The notes under the pieces are model-generated. The model searched no databases and was not told the DNA's origin. It saw nothing but the letters and a program-made list of their open reading frames with translations. 64,000 bases of DNA from CAYMND01 sp964465065 (GTDB taxonomy: Bacteria > Acidobacteriota > Aminicenantia > UBA2199). Positions 25,323-33,063 of this stretch are shown here, in pieces. The position numbers and the translations under genes were made by a program. How positions within the stretch are numbered: the stretch's first letter is position 1; each line of letters starts with the position of its first letter. The stretch covers positions 1 to 64,000 of the forward strand of contig CAYXHZ010000004.1 of assembly GCA_964465065.1 (NCBI GenBank), read 5' to 3'.

Positions 25323-26774
25323 TCATGGGTTGGGAAAGTCATTGTTGATGACCACCATCTTGAGATTCGTCATTTCCTCGATGGCGTAACGGGCTCCTTC
25401 TCGGCCGATCCCGCTGTCCTTGACACCACCGTAGGGCATCTGATCCAAGCGGTAGGAGGGAATGTCGTTGACGATGATTCCGCCGACCTGCAAATCCGAA
25501 ATCGCTCTTTCGGCCACATCGATTCTACGGGTGAAAATACCGGCCTGTAAACCGAAACGACTGGAATTGACGCGATTCAAGGCTTCCGACATGTTGTCCA
25601 CGGATTCGATGATCACCACCGGTCCGAAAGCCTCCTGTGCCGCCAGCGGATCGGCAGGGTTGACGTCGGTCAGGACTGTTGGGGAAATGAACGAGCCATT
25701 GCGTCGGCCGCCGTACAACATTCTGGCGCCGTTTTCGAGTGACATTTCTATCCAGGACTGGATACGCTGGGCCTCGGCAGCGCTGATCATCGGACCGATG
25801 TCGGTCGTTTCCAGAGCCGGATCACCACATATCAATTTTTCCGTATTTGCGACAAATGCGTCGATGAAGCGGGAAAAAATGTCTTTATGCACATATATCC
25901 GCTGTACTGAAATACAAACCTGTCCTTGATAATAGAAGGCACCAAAGCAAAGTCTCCGAACCGTATAATCGAAATCGATCAATTCGTTGTCGACGATGGC
26001 CGCGCTGTTGGAACCGAGTTCAAATGTCAGTTTTTTGATTCCTGCGCAGGAGGCGATTCTGACACCTGTCTCATAGGAACCGGTAAAGGTGACCATGGCG
26101 ATATCCGGGCTTTGCACCAAAGGAGCGGCCACATCGGTACCGGATCCGCACAGGCAGGAAATCGCGGTTTCGGGTAAGCCGCCGGCAAGCAAGGCCTTGG
26201 TCAACCACAGGGCGGCGGCTGGCGTCTTGGAAGCTGGTTTCAAGATCACCGGACAACCGGCGGCGATGGCTGGAGCCACCTTGTGGGCGGCCAGATTCAG
26301 TGGAAAATTGAATGGAGAAATCGCCAGTACGATACCAACCGGTTCTCGTATCCAGTAGCCTTTTCGATTTACGCCAACTGGCGAGGCGTCCATGGGCAGC
26401 ATTTCGCCATGAATCTGTTTGGCGGTTTCCGAGCAATTCACCAGATTTTCAATACAACGATCAAACTCGGCGATTGCATACCGAAGCGGCTTGCCGGCAT
26501 CCTCGACGATCGAAGCGATCACGACGCTGCGGTTTTTTTCCAGATAATCGGCCGCAGAACGGAGAATGCCGGCACGCTGGAAAAGAGGCATCTTTTTCAT
26601 AGGCAGGCAAGATTGACGGGCACCGTTCAGAGCCATGACGATTTCATGGTCTCCGGCAGTGCACACCGTGTAATTAACCTTGCCATCAAATGGATTGTTC
26701 ACCGTAATGAAATGATCCGTGAAGGTTTCCCGGCCACAGACGATCAACGGCTTGCTATTGTTCAGATTGCTCAT
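25323..26774 (-). CDS. NAD(P)-dependent aldehyde dehydrogenase
   Basis: A 483-residue aldehyde dehydrogenase that oxidises an aldehyde to its acid. Visible motifs are the Asn/Lys region AISPFNFPLNLAAHKVAPAI and PVILKPASKTP, the glycine motif FTGSYETGVRI, the general-base Glu in TFELGSNSAAIV, the nucleophile Cys in YYQGQVCISVQR, and the C-terminal PYGGVKDSGIGREG. The LGSN variant in place of LGGK resembles lactaldehyde and related dehydrogenases, but the substrate is open. ATG 26774 has AGGAG 11 bases upstream; the frame is open further 5' but crosses the promoter. It is the first gene of an operon with the aminopeptidase. Confidence 0.93.
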   Translation of the reverse strand: MSNLNNSKPLIVCGRETFTDHFITVNNPFDGKVNYTVCTAGDHEIVMALNGARQSCLPMKKMPLFQRAGILRSAADYLEKNRSVVIASIVEDAGKPLRYAIAEFDRCIENLVNCSETAKQIHGEMLPMDASPVGVNRKGYWIREPVGIVLAISPFNFPLNLAAHKVAPAIAAGCPVILKPASKTPAAALWLTKALLAGGLPETAISCLCGSGTDVAAPLVQSPDIAMVTFTGSYETGVRIASCAGIKKLTFELGSNSAAIVDNELIDFDYTVRRLCFGAFYYQGQVCISVQRIYVHKDIFSRFIDAFVANTEKLICGDPALETTDIGPMISAAEAQRIQSWIEMSLENGARMLYGGRRNGSFISPTVLTDVNPADPLAAQEAFGPVVIIESVDNMSEALNRVNSSRFGLQAGIFTRRIDVAERAISDLQVGGIIVNDIPSYRLDQMPYGGVKDSGIGREGARYAIEEMTNLKMVVINNDFPNP

Positions 26775-26799
26775 CGAGGGAACGACTCCTGTAGGATTT

Positions 26800-26828
26800 A
26801 TTTTACCGACATAAAGATAAAAATGCAA
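26800..26828 (-). promoter_or_regulatory. Sigma-70 promoter of the aldehyde dehydrogenase operon
   Basis: Read on the - strand, TTGCAT (26828-26823) and TAAAAT (26805-26800) are 17 bases apart. The expected transcript start is about 18 bases before the ATG at 26774. The promoter lies within any 5' extension of the coding frame, which supports the shorter start. Confidence 0.65.
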
Positions 26829-26849
26829 AGCCAGGCCGATGTGCATTAC

Positions 26850-26889
26850 TGTGGAAAAATAGCGGGCTTTTTCAACATATTTTTCCACA
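26850..26889. repeat. 12-bp inverted repeat containing two DnaA-box-like 9-mers
   Basis: TGTGGAAAAATA (26850-26861) and TATTTTTCCACA (26878-26889) are perfect inverted copies with a 16-base spacer. Each contains TTTTCCACA, one base from the DnaA-box consensus TTATCCACA. The repeat lies just upstream of the aldehyde dehydrogenase promoter and 47 bases from the dif-like site. It may be an operator, a DnaA-bound element, or a hairpin. Confidence 0.6.
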
Positions 26890-26936
26890 AATCAAAATTG
26901 TCAGGTTTGATGCGGGTTTTAAGGAACAGATTTTAT

Positions 26937-26964
26937 ATGTCGGATAAGGTATATTATGTAAACT
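26937..26964 (+). other. dif: dif-like XerC/XerD recombination site
   Basis: A 28-bp site with the 11-6-11 layout of chromosomal dif: XerC half ATGTCGGATAA (26937-26947), central region GGTATA (26948-26953), XerD half TTATGTAAACT (26954-26964). The XerD half is identical to that of Bacillus subtilis dif as I recall it, and 9 of 11 match Escherichia coli dif (TTATGTTAAAT). The XerC half keeps the ATAA next to the crossover. It lies in an AT-rich intergenic stretch, 43 bases from the parB stop. Gene direction converges near it, as expected at a terminus where FtsK-activated XerCD resolves chromosome dimers. Confidence 0.85.
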
Positions 26965-27007
26965 AGAATCGTAAACTTAAATAAAATTCAAATCAAATTT
27001 TTTTTGA

Positions 27008-27901
27008 TCAAAACGGCAAATCGCCGATCTTGCCTTCTTTGATGTCGTTGATCAGATTTTCCAGGATAAAAACCAGTTTTTCTCGATTCATGCCGTTGGC
27101 TTTGATGTTAAAATCAAGTTTCAGCGCTTTATCTTCACTGGTAAAATGGAACTTTAATCTTCTCGGTAAACCGGGTGTTTTTTCTACCTGGTCACCCTGT
27201 TCTGTTTCTGATACAGGCTGTTCTTCGTTTTCATTTCTAAAATCCTTTACCTGGTCACGGGATAGCGGATTTTTCTGATATTCGTCTAAAACCGCAATCA
27301 TTTTCACGCTGTCGTCCAGTTTTACCAATTCCGTCAAAAATGTTTTTGATTCAATTTTAAGGTCCTGGCAGCGGATCAATACTTCCGGAGGCAAATCCGT
27401 GATGCGGATCAGTTCGGTCACGGTCACTCGGGATTTACCCAATTTCTTGGCAATTTCCTGATGTGTGTAGCCGTAAATATCCGACAAAGATTTCAACGAA
27501 AAAGCATGTTCGAAAATATCTAAATTTTTTCTCTGAATGTTTTCAATGATGGAAATTTCCAAGGCTTCATTATCAGGGATATCGAATTCGATACAGGGCA
27601 CCTGGGTGTTTCCAGCCATCTGAGCCGCACGAAAGCGTCTTTCACCGGCAATAATTTCGAAAAAACCGTCTTTTGGGCGAACCAGAATGGGTTCCAGGAT
27701 ACCTTTTTCGACTATTGATTCCTTCAATTCTTCCAGATCGCCAAAATCTTTTCGTGGTTGTATGTTGTTGGTTACCAGCTTTTCTATCGGAATATTTCTA
27801 ATTATTGTGGTTTTGGTACGACGGGTTATCTCGTCAACCAGATGATGTTCCGGTCTGTTTTTTACAAAATCAGGCAAACCAACTTTCTTCGTCTTAGGCA
27901 T
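27008..27901 (-). CDS. parB: Chromosome/plasmid partitioning protein ParB
   Basis: A 297-residue ParB: N-terminal CTPase domain with IQPRKDF and the GERRFRAAQ motif (86-94), a central parS-binding region with helix-turn-helix IAKKLGKSRVTVTELIRI (about 153-172), a Glu/Gln-rich linker (about 220-240), and a C-terminal dimer domain. ParB spreads from parS as a CTP clamp and drives segregation with ParA. It overlaps parA by 8 bases. The stop codon sits within the palindrome TTTTGATCAAAA (27002-27013). Chromosomal parAB normally lies near the origin; here it is beside a dif-like site. Confidence 0.95.
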   Translation of the reverse strand: MPKTKKVGLPDFVKNRPEHHLVDEITRRTKTTIIRNIPIEKLVTNNIQPRKDFGDLEELKESIVEKGILEPILVRPKDGFFEIIAGERRFRAAQMAGNTQVPCIEFDIPDNEALEISIIENIQRKNLDIFEHAFSLKSLSDIYGYTHQEIAKKLGKSRVTVTELIRITDLPPEVLIRCQDLKIESKTFLTELVKLDDSVKMIAVLDEYQKNPLSRDQVKDFRNENEEQPVSETEQGDQVEKTPGLPRRLKFHFTSEDKALKLDFNIKANGMNREKLVFILENLINDIKEGKIGDLPF

Positions 27902-28649
27902 TTTTCAATATTTCCTCAGCCAGAGCCTTGTATTCTTCGGCTCCTTTGGAAGTCGGCGCAAAGGTGAATATCGATTCCTTATAGGCCGGACTTTCTTCCA
28001 AACGAACGTTCCTGGAAATTTTCGTGTCAAATACTCTTTTGCCAAAAATATTTTCGATATGTGAAACGCTGTCTTTGGCAATTACGGTTCGTTTATCGTA
28101 GAGCGTGATCAGAACCCCGATAATATCAAGTTCGGGATTGCTGCGCAATTTAATTTTTTCAAAGGTTTCGAGAAGATCCGCTGCGCCTTCCAGTGCAAAA
28201 TAAGAGGATTGAATCGGAACCAGCAAATGAGTCGCCGCAACGAATGAATTGAGCGTGATCAGACCCAATGTCGGAGGCGTGTCGATGATAATGAAATCGT
28301 AATGGTGCTTGAAGCTTTCCAATCTGTCCTTCAGTCGAAAATGGCTGTCGATCTCCCCGATCAGTTTCGACTCCAGTTTGGCCAGAGAAATTGCGGCTGG
28401 TAACAGAAAAAGATTATCGACTTTCGTTTTCATTACAACGTCTTCGAAGGCAATATCATGATTTTCCAAAAAATCAAAAACCGACAACTGAACATCCGTG
28501 TTGTCAATGAAAGAAACCGTGGAATTGGCTTGCGGATCCATGTCGATCAGCAAGGTCCGATAGCCCATAAGTGCAAAAGCTGCCGATAAATTGATGGACG
28601 TGGTCGTCTTCCCTACTCCGCCTTTTTGGTTAGCAATGGTAATGATCAC
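27894..28649 (-). CDS. parA: Partitioning ATPase ParA (Soj type)
   Basis: A 251-residue ParA with no N-terminal DNA-binding extension, the short chromosomal/Soj or type Ib form. The deviant Walker A is KGGVGKTTTS (9-18), the Walker A' is LLIDMDPQANST, and the Walker B is FIIIDTPPTLG. It forms an ATP-dependent gradient on the nucleoid that moves ParB-parS. GTG start with AGGAG 6 bases upstream. It has its own promoter at 28700-28728. Confidence 0.95.
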   Translation of the reverse strand: MIITIANQKGGVGKTTTSINLSAAFALMGYRTLLIDMDPQANSTVSFIDNTDVQLSVFDFLENHDIAFEDVVMKTKVDNLFLLPAAISLAKLESKLIGEIDSHFRLKDRLESFKHHYDFIIIDTPPTLGLITLNSFVAATHLLVPIQSSYFALEGAADLLETFEKIKLRSNPELDIIGVLITLYDKRTVIAKDSVSHIENIFGKRVFDTKISRNVRLEESPAYKESIFTFAPTSKGAEEYKALAEEILKNA

Positions 28650-28699
28650 GATTTTCTCCTACTTTTGTATCAGTGAAACGATCAGATTCCGATACCCGA

Positions 28700-28728
28700 A
28701 TGGTACGTAAAAGCCCCGAGAAAGTCAA
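28700..28728 (-). promoter_or_regulatory. Sigma-70 promoter of parAB
   Basis: On the - strand, TTGACT (28728-28723) and TACCAT (28705-28700) have a 17-base spacer. The leader before the GTG is about 44 bases and contains GTTTCAC, half of the usual parS sequence, a possible weak ParB contact. Confidence 0.6.
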
Positions 28729-28753
28729 GACTTTACAAACACCGGACTGCGTA

Positions 28754-28771
28754 ATGTCGACGCGTCGACAT
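28754..28771. repeat. 18-bp perfect palindrome upstream of the parAB promoter (candidate centromere or operator)
   Basis: ATGTCGACGCGTCGACAT is perfectly self-complementary without a loop, so it suits a protein-binding site and not a terminator. It lies between the der stop (28793) and the parA -35 box (28728). ParB-type centromere sites are 14-16 bp palindromes, but this sequence does not match the canonical TGTTTCACGTGAAACA. It could be a non-standard parS or an operator of parAB. Confidence 0.6.
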
Positions 28772-28792
28772 CATGAATCAGCAAGAAAACGA

Positions 28793-30115
28793 TCAACTCC
28801 CCTTTCTGGCCGTACGGATGATTTTTATGAAAACCGGTATGCCACGTAATTTAAATGTTTCAATCAATTTCTTTTTCAAATGGATCTCGACAGCCGGTCG
28901 CAAATGCTCGGATCGGGAACAGGAAAATACAAAGAAAAAGGGCTGAGTGGTTTCCACGGCCGCATATTTAACCGAGAAAGGCATGCCGTTCATGGTTTTG
29001 TATTGCTCGTTGGCAACGATTTCTTTGATGAACCGGGTGACTTCCTGGGCCTTGTAACTGGCATTCAGTCTTTCAAAAATAGCCAAAGATTCCGAGAGGA
29101 TTTTTTGTACTTGCCGGTTTTCGATTGCGGATGTGTAAATGGCAGGAGCGAAATAATAATGATACAGTTGACGGTACAGACGATCCTGATAAAAGTTCAG
29201 CTCTTCTTTGTTGACAACCAAGTCCCACTTGTTGGCAGCGATGAGAACCGGTTTGTGGCTTTCTTCAATTTTTTTGGCAATGTAGAGGTCGGTCTGATCC
29301 AGCTTTTTGGAAATATCGACCACAAAAATGATGACATCCACTTCGCTGATCAGGCGAATCGCACGTAATACGGCTGCACTTTCCGTGGATTCTTTTACTT
29401 TCTGCATCTTCCGGATACCGGCATTATCGACAATGACGAACTGCTTCCCATGCCATTTGAATTGCAAATCGACGGAATCACGGGTCGTGCCAGGAATTTC
29501 ACTGACAATGGCCACATCTTCGTTGAAAATGGCATTGACGAGTGACGACTTGCCAACATTGGGTTTGCCGATGAAGCCGATCCGCAGCGGCCGGTCCGTG
29601 TCGGTTTCCGGCGCAGCACCTTTCAATGTCTCGGATATTTTTTCCAATAAAACATCGATATTGTGACCGTGCTCAGCCGATATGGGCAGAAACATGTCGC
29701 TCAGCTTGTAATAGCTGTTCGGCAGGTAAAAACGATTGGGATTATCGGCTTTATTGACAACACATAAAATCGTTTTACCCATTTTTTTAATTTCCAGGTA
29801 CAAATCCTCTTCATATCCCAGCAATTCTCGACGACCATCAAACAGAAACAAGATCAAATCACTCTTCTGGGACACATCGAGAACGCGTTTCCTGATCGCC
29901 AGGCTGATCGTGTCCTGATCAGTAAAAACGCCGCCAGTATCCTGCAACAAGTACTCCTGGGAATCGATAAACAGTGCGCCGTTGTGAACATCCCGGGTCA
30001 TGCCGGGGTCGGCATGGATCAGCGCTTTCCTGGTCTCGGTCAGCCGGTTGAACAAGGTGGATTTTCCGGTATTGGGAACCCCGACAATGGTTATGATTGG
30101 TTTGGCGTTTTTCAT
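28793..30115 (-). CDS. der: Ribosome-assembly GTPase Der (EngA)
   Basis: A 440-residue tandem GTPase needed for 50S ribosome maturation. The first G domain has VGVPNTGKSTLFNRL (usual GRPNVGKS, so slightly altered), LQDTGG and NKAD. The second has GFIGKPNVGKSSLVNAIF, IPGTTRD, VDNAGIR and NKWD. A C-terminal KH-like domain starts near 350. ATG 30115 gives the normal family start; an in-frame ATG at 30136 overlaps ispF by 20 bases. Neither has a clear ribosome-binding site. The gene follows ispF by one base. Confidence 0.95.
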   Translation of the reverse strand: MKNAKPIITIVGVPNTGKSTLFNRLTETRKALIHADPGMTRDVHNGALFIDSQEYLLQDTGGVFTDQDTISLAIRKRVLDVSQKSDLILFLFDGRRELLGYEEDLYLEIKKMGKTILCVVNKADNPNRFYLPNSYYKLSDMFLPISAEHGHNIDVLLEKISETLKGAAPETDTDRPLRIGFIGKPNVGKSSLVNAIFNEDVAIVSEIPGTTRDSVDLQFKWHGKQFVIVDNAGIRKMQKVKESTESAAVLRAIRLISEVDVIIFVVDISKKLDQTDLYIAKKIEESHKPVLIAANKWDLVVNKEELNFYQDRLYRQLYHYYFAPAIYTSAIENRQVQKILSESLAIFERLNASYKAQEVTRFIKEIVANEQYKTMNGMPFSVKYAAVETTQPFFFVFSCSRSEHLRPAVEIHLKKKLIETFKLRGIPVFIKIIRTARKGS

Positions 30116-30116
30116 A

Positions 30117-30617
30117 TTATTCCGTTTTATCGACATATATCAACACGGCACTGTAAGCCTCTATGGCTTCGCCTCGTCCTGTGGCATCCATGTTTTCCTT
30201 GGTTTTGGCCTTGACATTGATACGCTCGGTGGGAATCTGCAGCACTTCTGCAAGCTTGCTCCTGATTTTTTCTTTATGGGAGCTCAGTTTTATCTCCTGC
30301 AGAATCACCGTCGAATCGACATTGATGATTGAGGCACGGTGTTTTTGTGCCAGATTTACGACCTGTTCCAGAAGAATCAGACTGGAAATATTTCTGTATT
30401 GAGAATCAGTGTCCGGGAAATGTTCTCCGATATCCCCCAGCCCCAAAGCCCCCAGTATCGCATCTATAAGGGAGTGAATCAGTACATCGCCGTCCGAATG
30501 CGCCTGAGCGCAGACTCCTTCCTGAACCGTAACGCCGCCAACGGTCAACTGCCTCTGCGGATTCATCAGCAAGCCATGAATATCATAGCCGAAACCGCTT
30601 CGATATCCGATATTCAT
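30117..30617 (-). CDS. ispF: 2-C-methyl-D-erythritol 2,4-cyclodiphosphate synthase IspF
   Basis: A 166-residue enzyme of the MEP isoprenoid pathway that cyclises CDP-ME 2-phosphate to MEcPP with loss of CMP. The metal ligands are Asp12 and His14 (GYDIHG) and a later His in LIHSLIDAILGALGLGDIG. HFPDTD, then TVILQEIKL and the C-terminal KAKTKENMDATGRGEAI are characteristic. It overlaps the PIN/TRAM gene by 4 bases. The partner ispD, often adjacent or fused, is absent from the window. Confidence 0.96.
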   Translation of the reverse strand: MNIGYRSGFGYDIHGLLMNPQRQLTVGGVTVQEGVCAQAHSDGDVLIHSLIDAILGALGLGDIGEHFPDTDSQYRNISSLILLEQVVNLAQKHRASIINVDSTVILQEIKLSSHKEKIRSKLAEVLQIPTERINVKAKTKENMDATGRGEAIEAYSAVLIYVDKTE

Positions 30618-31597
30618 CCTTTTTTTCCAAAGATCATTTTTCCGGAAGTGGTCTGAAGCACCGAAGTGACCTCGACCTGCATTTTTTTACCGATATCGGT
30701 TTTGGCGTCGTCGATAACCACCATGGTACCATCCTCAAGGTAGGCAATCCCCTGTTTTTTCTCCTTTCCTTCCTTGCTGATCGTCACTTTCAACATTTCT
30801 CCAGGGTAGACGATCGGCTTGATGGCGTAGGCCAGTTCATTGACATTCAAGACCTTTACATCTTGCAACTTGGCTATTTTGGCTAAATTAACGTCATTGG
30901 TGATCAACTTGAACTTCTGCTCTTTCGCCAGCATGATCAATTTCTGATCCACTTCCTTGATGCCGCTCACGGTCTTGTTGAGGATGGTCAGGTTGATCTG
31001 GTTGTCCGATCTCATCTTTTCGATGATATCGAGTCCTCTTTTGCCACGAATTTTTTTATTGCTGTCCGAAGAATCGGCAATATTCTGCAATTCGGCCAAC
31101 ACAAATTGCGTGATGATGATTTCTCCTTCAATGAAGCCGGATTGAATGATCGGTACGATTCGTCCATCGATGATCGCGCTGGTATCCAGCAGAAACGAAT
31201 CGGTGAAGGCACTGCTGCCACGGAAAAATTCTTTGATGTTCAACGGTGAAAACATGTTGGGCTTGTGAATGCCAATAAAGAGTCCCGATATGGGTACACC
31301 AAGCAAAAATAGTGTCTTATAAAAAATAAAGCCGCTCAAAGAGATCTTAATCACATTATAAAACATAAAAAACAGCAACCAACCCATCAGCATTCCGCCG
31401 AAAAGTCCGAGACTGGCTCCCCAGATGGTTTTCAATTCACTTTTCTTGATCTTGACAGACAACAAAGACAGGGCGGCTGCGAATCCTCCGCCGAGAAAGC
31501 CGTTGGTAAAGGGTGGTAACGAATTGATCGGTGGATAGGTGTAACCGAAATAGGCAAAAAATGCGATGAAAAAAATATGAAAAATAAAAATTAACAT
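30614..31597 (-). CDS. PIN/TRAM domain membrane protein (YacL family)
   Basis: A 327-residue protein with four hydrophobic segments in the first 125 residues, a PIN-type nuclease domain from about 143 (LLDTSAIIDGRI, then ITNDVNLAKIA with the acidic metal ligands), and a C-terminal TRAM domain (about 260-320: GEMLKVTISKEGKEKKQGI, AYLEDGTMVVIDDA). It is the membrane-bound YacL type, a presumed RNA-binding nuclease of unknown target. AGGAG precedes the start. In Bacillus yacL also precedes isoprenoid genes. Confidence 0.9.
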   Translation of the reverse strand: MLIFIFHIFFIAFFAYFGYTYPPINSLPPFTNGFLGGGFAAALSLLSVKIKKSELKTIWGASLGLFGGMLMGWLLFFMFYNVIKISLSGFIFYKTLFLLGVPISGLFIGIHKPNMFSPLNIKEFFRGSSAFTDSFLLDTSAIIDGRIVPIIQSGFIEGEIIITQFVLAELQNIADSSDSNKKIRGKRGLDIIEKMRSDNQINLTILNKTVSGIKEVDQKLIMLAKEQKFKLITNDVNLAKIAKLQDVKVLNVNELAYAIKPIVYPGEMLKVTISKEGKEKKQGIAYLEDGTMVVIDDAKTDIGKKMQVEVTSVLQTTSGKMIFGKKG

Positions 31598-31630
31598 GGA
31601 AAACTCCTGTAATGAAAAAGATAATTTTGC

Positions 31631-31639
31631 ATTATATCA
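31631..31639 (-). promoter_or_regulatory. Extended -10 promoter of the PIN/TRAM-ispF-der operon
   Basis: On the - strand the sequence TGATATAAT (31639-31631) is a perfect extended -10 element (TGnTATAAT). No good -35 is seen, since the T-run of the upstream terminator occupies that place. The expected leader is about 27 bases and includes AGGAG. Confidence 0.6.
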
Positions 31640-31640
31640 C

Positions 31641-31671
31641 AAAAAAAAAGGCCTGGTTTTACCCAGGCCTT
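31641..31671 (-). terminator. Intrinsic terminator of the coiled-coil membrane protein gene
   Basis: On the - strand AAGGCCTGG (31671-31663) and CCAGGCCTT (31656-31648) form a 9-bp GC-rich stem with a 6-base loop. The stem runs into nine T residues (31649-31641, the first two paired within the stem). It lies 28 bases after the stop at 31700. This is the clearest rho-independent terminator in the window. Confidence 0.92.
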
Positions 31672-31699
31672 ATCTTCTGGAAACGCCAGAACGAAGCAA

Positions 31700-32974
31700 T
31701 CAGTTGATTGCGATCACGATCCGTTCGGCTTTCAGCTTATCCGGTTGGAGGATATCGATCAGCACCTTCTGGTTTTCTTCCTCGAATGTCACTTTGTAAT
31801 CGACATTTTCCTTGTAAAAATTCGGGTACAGAGCGATTTTGCTGATAGAAGACAGATTGTAGGAGTTGGCGAACAGTACAATCTGCTGAGTCGAGCGCAA
31901 ATCTATGGACTCTTTGAAGATGGACGGATCGACATTATCCAGTTTAGTGGATTTCAGAAAGCCGCCTTTGAGAATCTTCGAGTTCTTGAGCTCTTTGCGG
32001 GTATCCGCCAAGTAGAAAAGGGAATTGATCTGATCCTGCATATCGGTGTTCTCAACGGACAATTCGTTCATTCGCGTCAACAGATTCTGCTTCTCCTGGG
32101 CCAGAAGCTCCAACTGTTGAATGATTTCATTTTTTTTCTCTTCCAGAGAGGCGATTTCAACGGCCAGCTGATTCTTCTCGGCAATGGCCTGATCTTTGGC
32201 GTCAACCAGTTTTTTCTTGGCGCGACGGTTGACTTCGTTGGGAGAAATGGGCGCGTCTCCCTGGGTTACGAAAGTGCCGTAATCTTCTCCGGAATAGAAG
32301 TTCCACACCTTGAATCCTGGCATCAGGGTGTCAAACAAGGCGCTGCGTTCGATCAACTCCATGGCCTTCTCTTTGTCCAGTTGTTTTTCACCGACCAAAA
32401 AGTTCATGGCAATAGAATAATGGTTTTCGCCTTCTTGCACGATCGTGGGCTTGGGCAGAAGTGCCTCGACCTCACTGATCTTGGTTTTGAGTTCATCTAT
32501 TTCCTGGTTCTTGTCCAGGATGTCCGACAAGAGTGATTTGATGGACACATCCGATTCGGTGCGAATCTTTTCCTCCAGAACTTTTTTCTGATCTTCGGTC
32601 AAATCCAGCATGTTGGCATGAGGAAGGTCCTGGCCGGTTTTGTCCTTGTATTGGCCAAGCAGAGAGAAAACCTCATTCTGTTTGGAATTGATCTCCTGTT
32701 CCAGTGTGCGGATCTTGCCGACCATCTCCTGCATCTGTTTGACTTTCGGGTTCAGATTGTCGTCGCCGCTTTTTTTGTTTTCACCAAAAAACAGGAAATA
32801 GGCCATGACAACAATGGCCAGCACCAGCATCGAGATCAAAACATACACGCTTTTGGGCGGCGTCCCGGTGCTGTTCAATTCCGGTTCGATGCGTACCGTT
32901 TCGTCTTCAACCTGATTCTCTACCCGCGTGGACATAAAATCTTCAGCTTTGTTTTCCTTTTTCTTTTTTTCCAT
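31700..32974 (-). CDS. Membrane-anchored coiled-coil protein of unknown function
   Basis: A 424-residue protein I do not recognise. It has a charged cytoplasmic tail starting MEKKKKENKAEDF, one membrane segment (about 42-63) and long heptad-like, Glu/Lys/Gln-rich helices at about 75-165 and 250-325. A C-terminal globular part (about 345-424) is rich in beta-type residues (LYPNFYKENVDYKVTFEEE). A short central region carries WNFYSGEDYGTFVTQGDAP. The layout suggests an envelope-spanning structural or scaffold protein. GGAGGAG lies upstream, with its own promoter and terminator, so it is a single-gene unit next to tatC. Confidence 0.75.
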   Translation of the reverse strand: MEKKKKENKAEDFMSTRVENQVEDETVRIEPELNSTGTPPKSVYVLISMLVLAIVVMAYFLFFGENKKSGDDNLNPKVKQMQEMVGKIRTLEQEINSKQNEVFSLLGQYKDKTGQDLPHANMLDLTEDQKKVLEEKIRTESDVSIKSLLSDILDKNQEIDELKTKISEVEALLPKPTIVQEGENHYSIAMNFLVGEKQLDKEKAMELIERSALFDTLMPGFKVWNFYSGEDYGTFVTQGDAPISPNEVNRRAKKKLVDAKDQAIAEKNQLAVEIASLEEKKNEIIQQLELLAQEKQNLLTRMNELSVENTDMQDQINSLFYLADTRKELKNSKILKGGFLKSTKLDNVDPSIFKESIDLRSTQQIVLFANSYNLSSISKIALYPNFYKENVDYKVTFEEENQKVLIDILQPDKLKAERIVIAIN

Positions 32975-33007
32975 CTTTTACGCTCCTCCAAACATGATCC
33001 TGAAAAA

Positions 33008-33036
33008 ATTCTGTCACAAGCAGACTTTATTGTCAA
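33008..33036 (-). promoter_or_regulatory. Sigma-70 promoter of the coiled-coil membrane protein gene
   Basis: On the - strand, consensus TTGACA (33036-33031) and CAGAAT (33013-33008) are 17 bases apart. TGA before the -10 gives an extended element. The leader is about 26 bases. Confidence 0.65.
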
Positions 33037-33063
33037 CAATCGGAAGGCGACGGTTTGAGTCGC

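Noticed and set aside
26775..26888. N-terminal extension of the aldehyde dehydrogenase to 26888
   Set aside because: The extension covers a good promoter and half of an inverted repeat, and the family start is at 26774.
26829..27007. Replication origin suggested by two DnaA-box-like 9-mers, AT-rich DNA and nearby parAB
   Set aside because: Only two boxes are present, no dnaA/gid genes are near, gene orientation converges here, and a dif-like site lies within the same stretch, all of which fit a terminus better.
28670..28690. Canonical parS in the parA leader
   Set aside because: Only one half (GTTTCAC) is present; the other half does not match.
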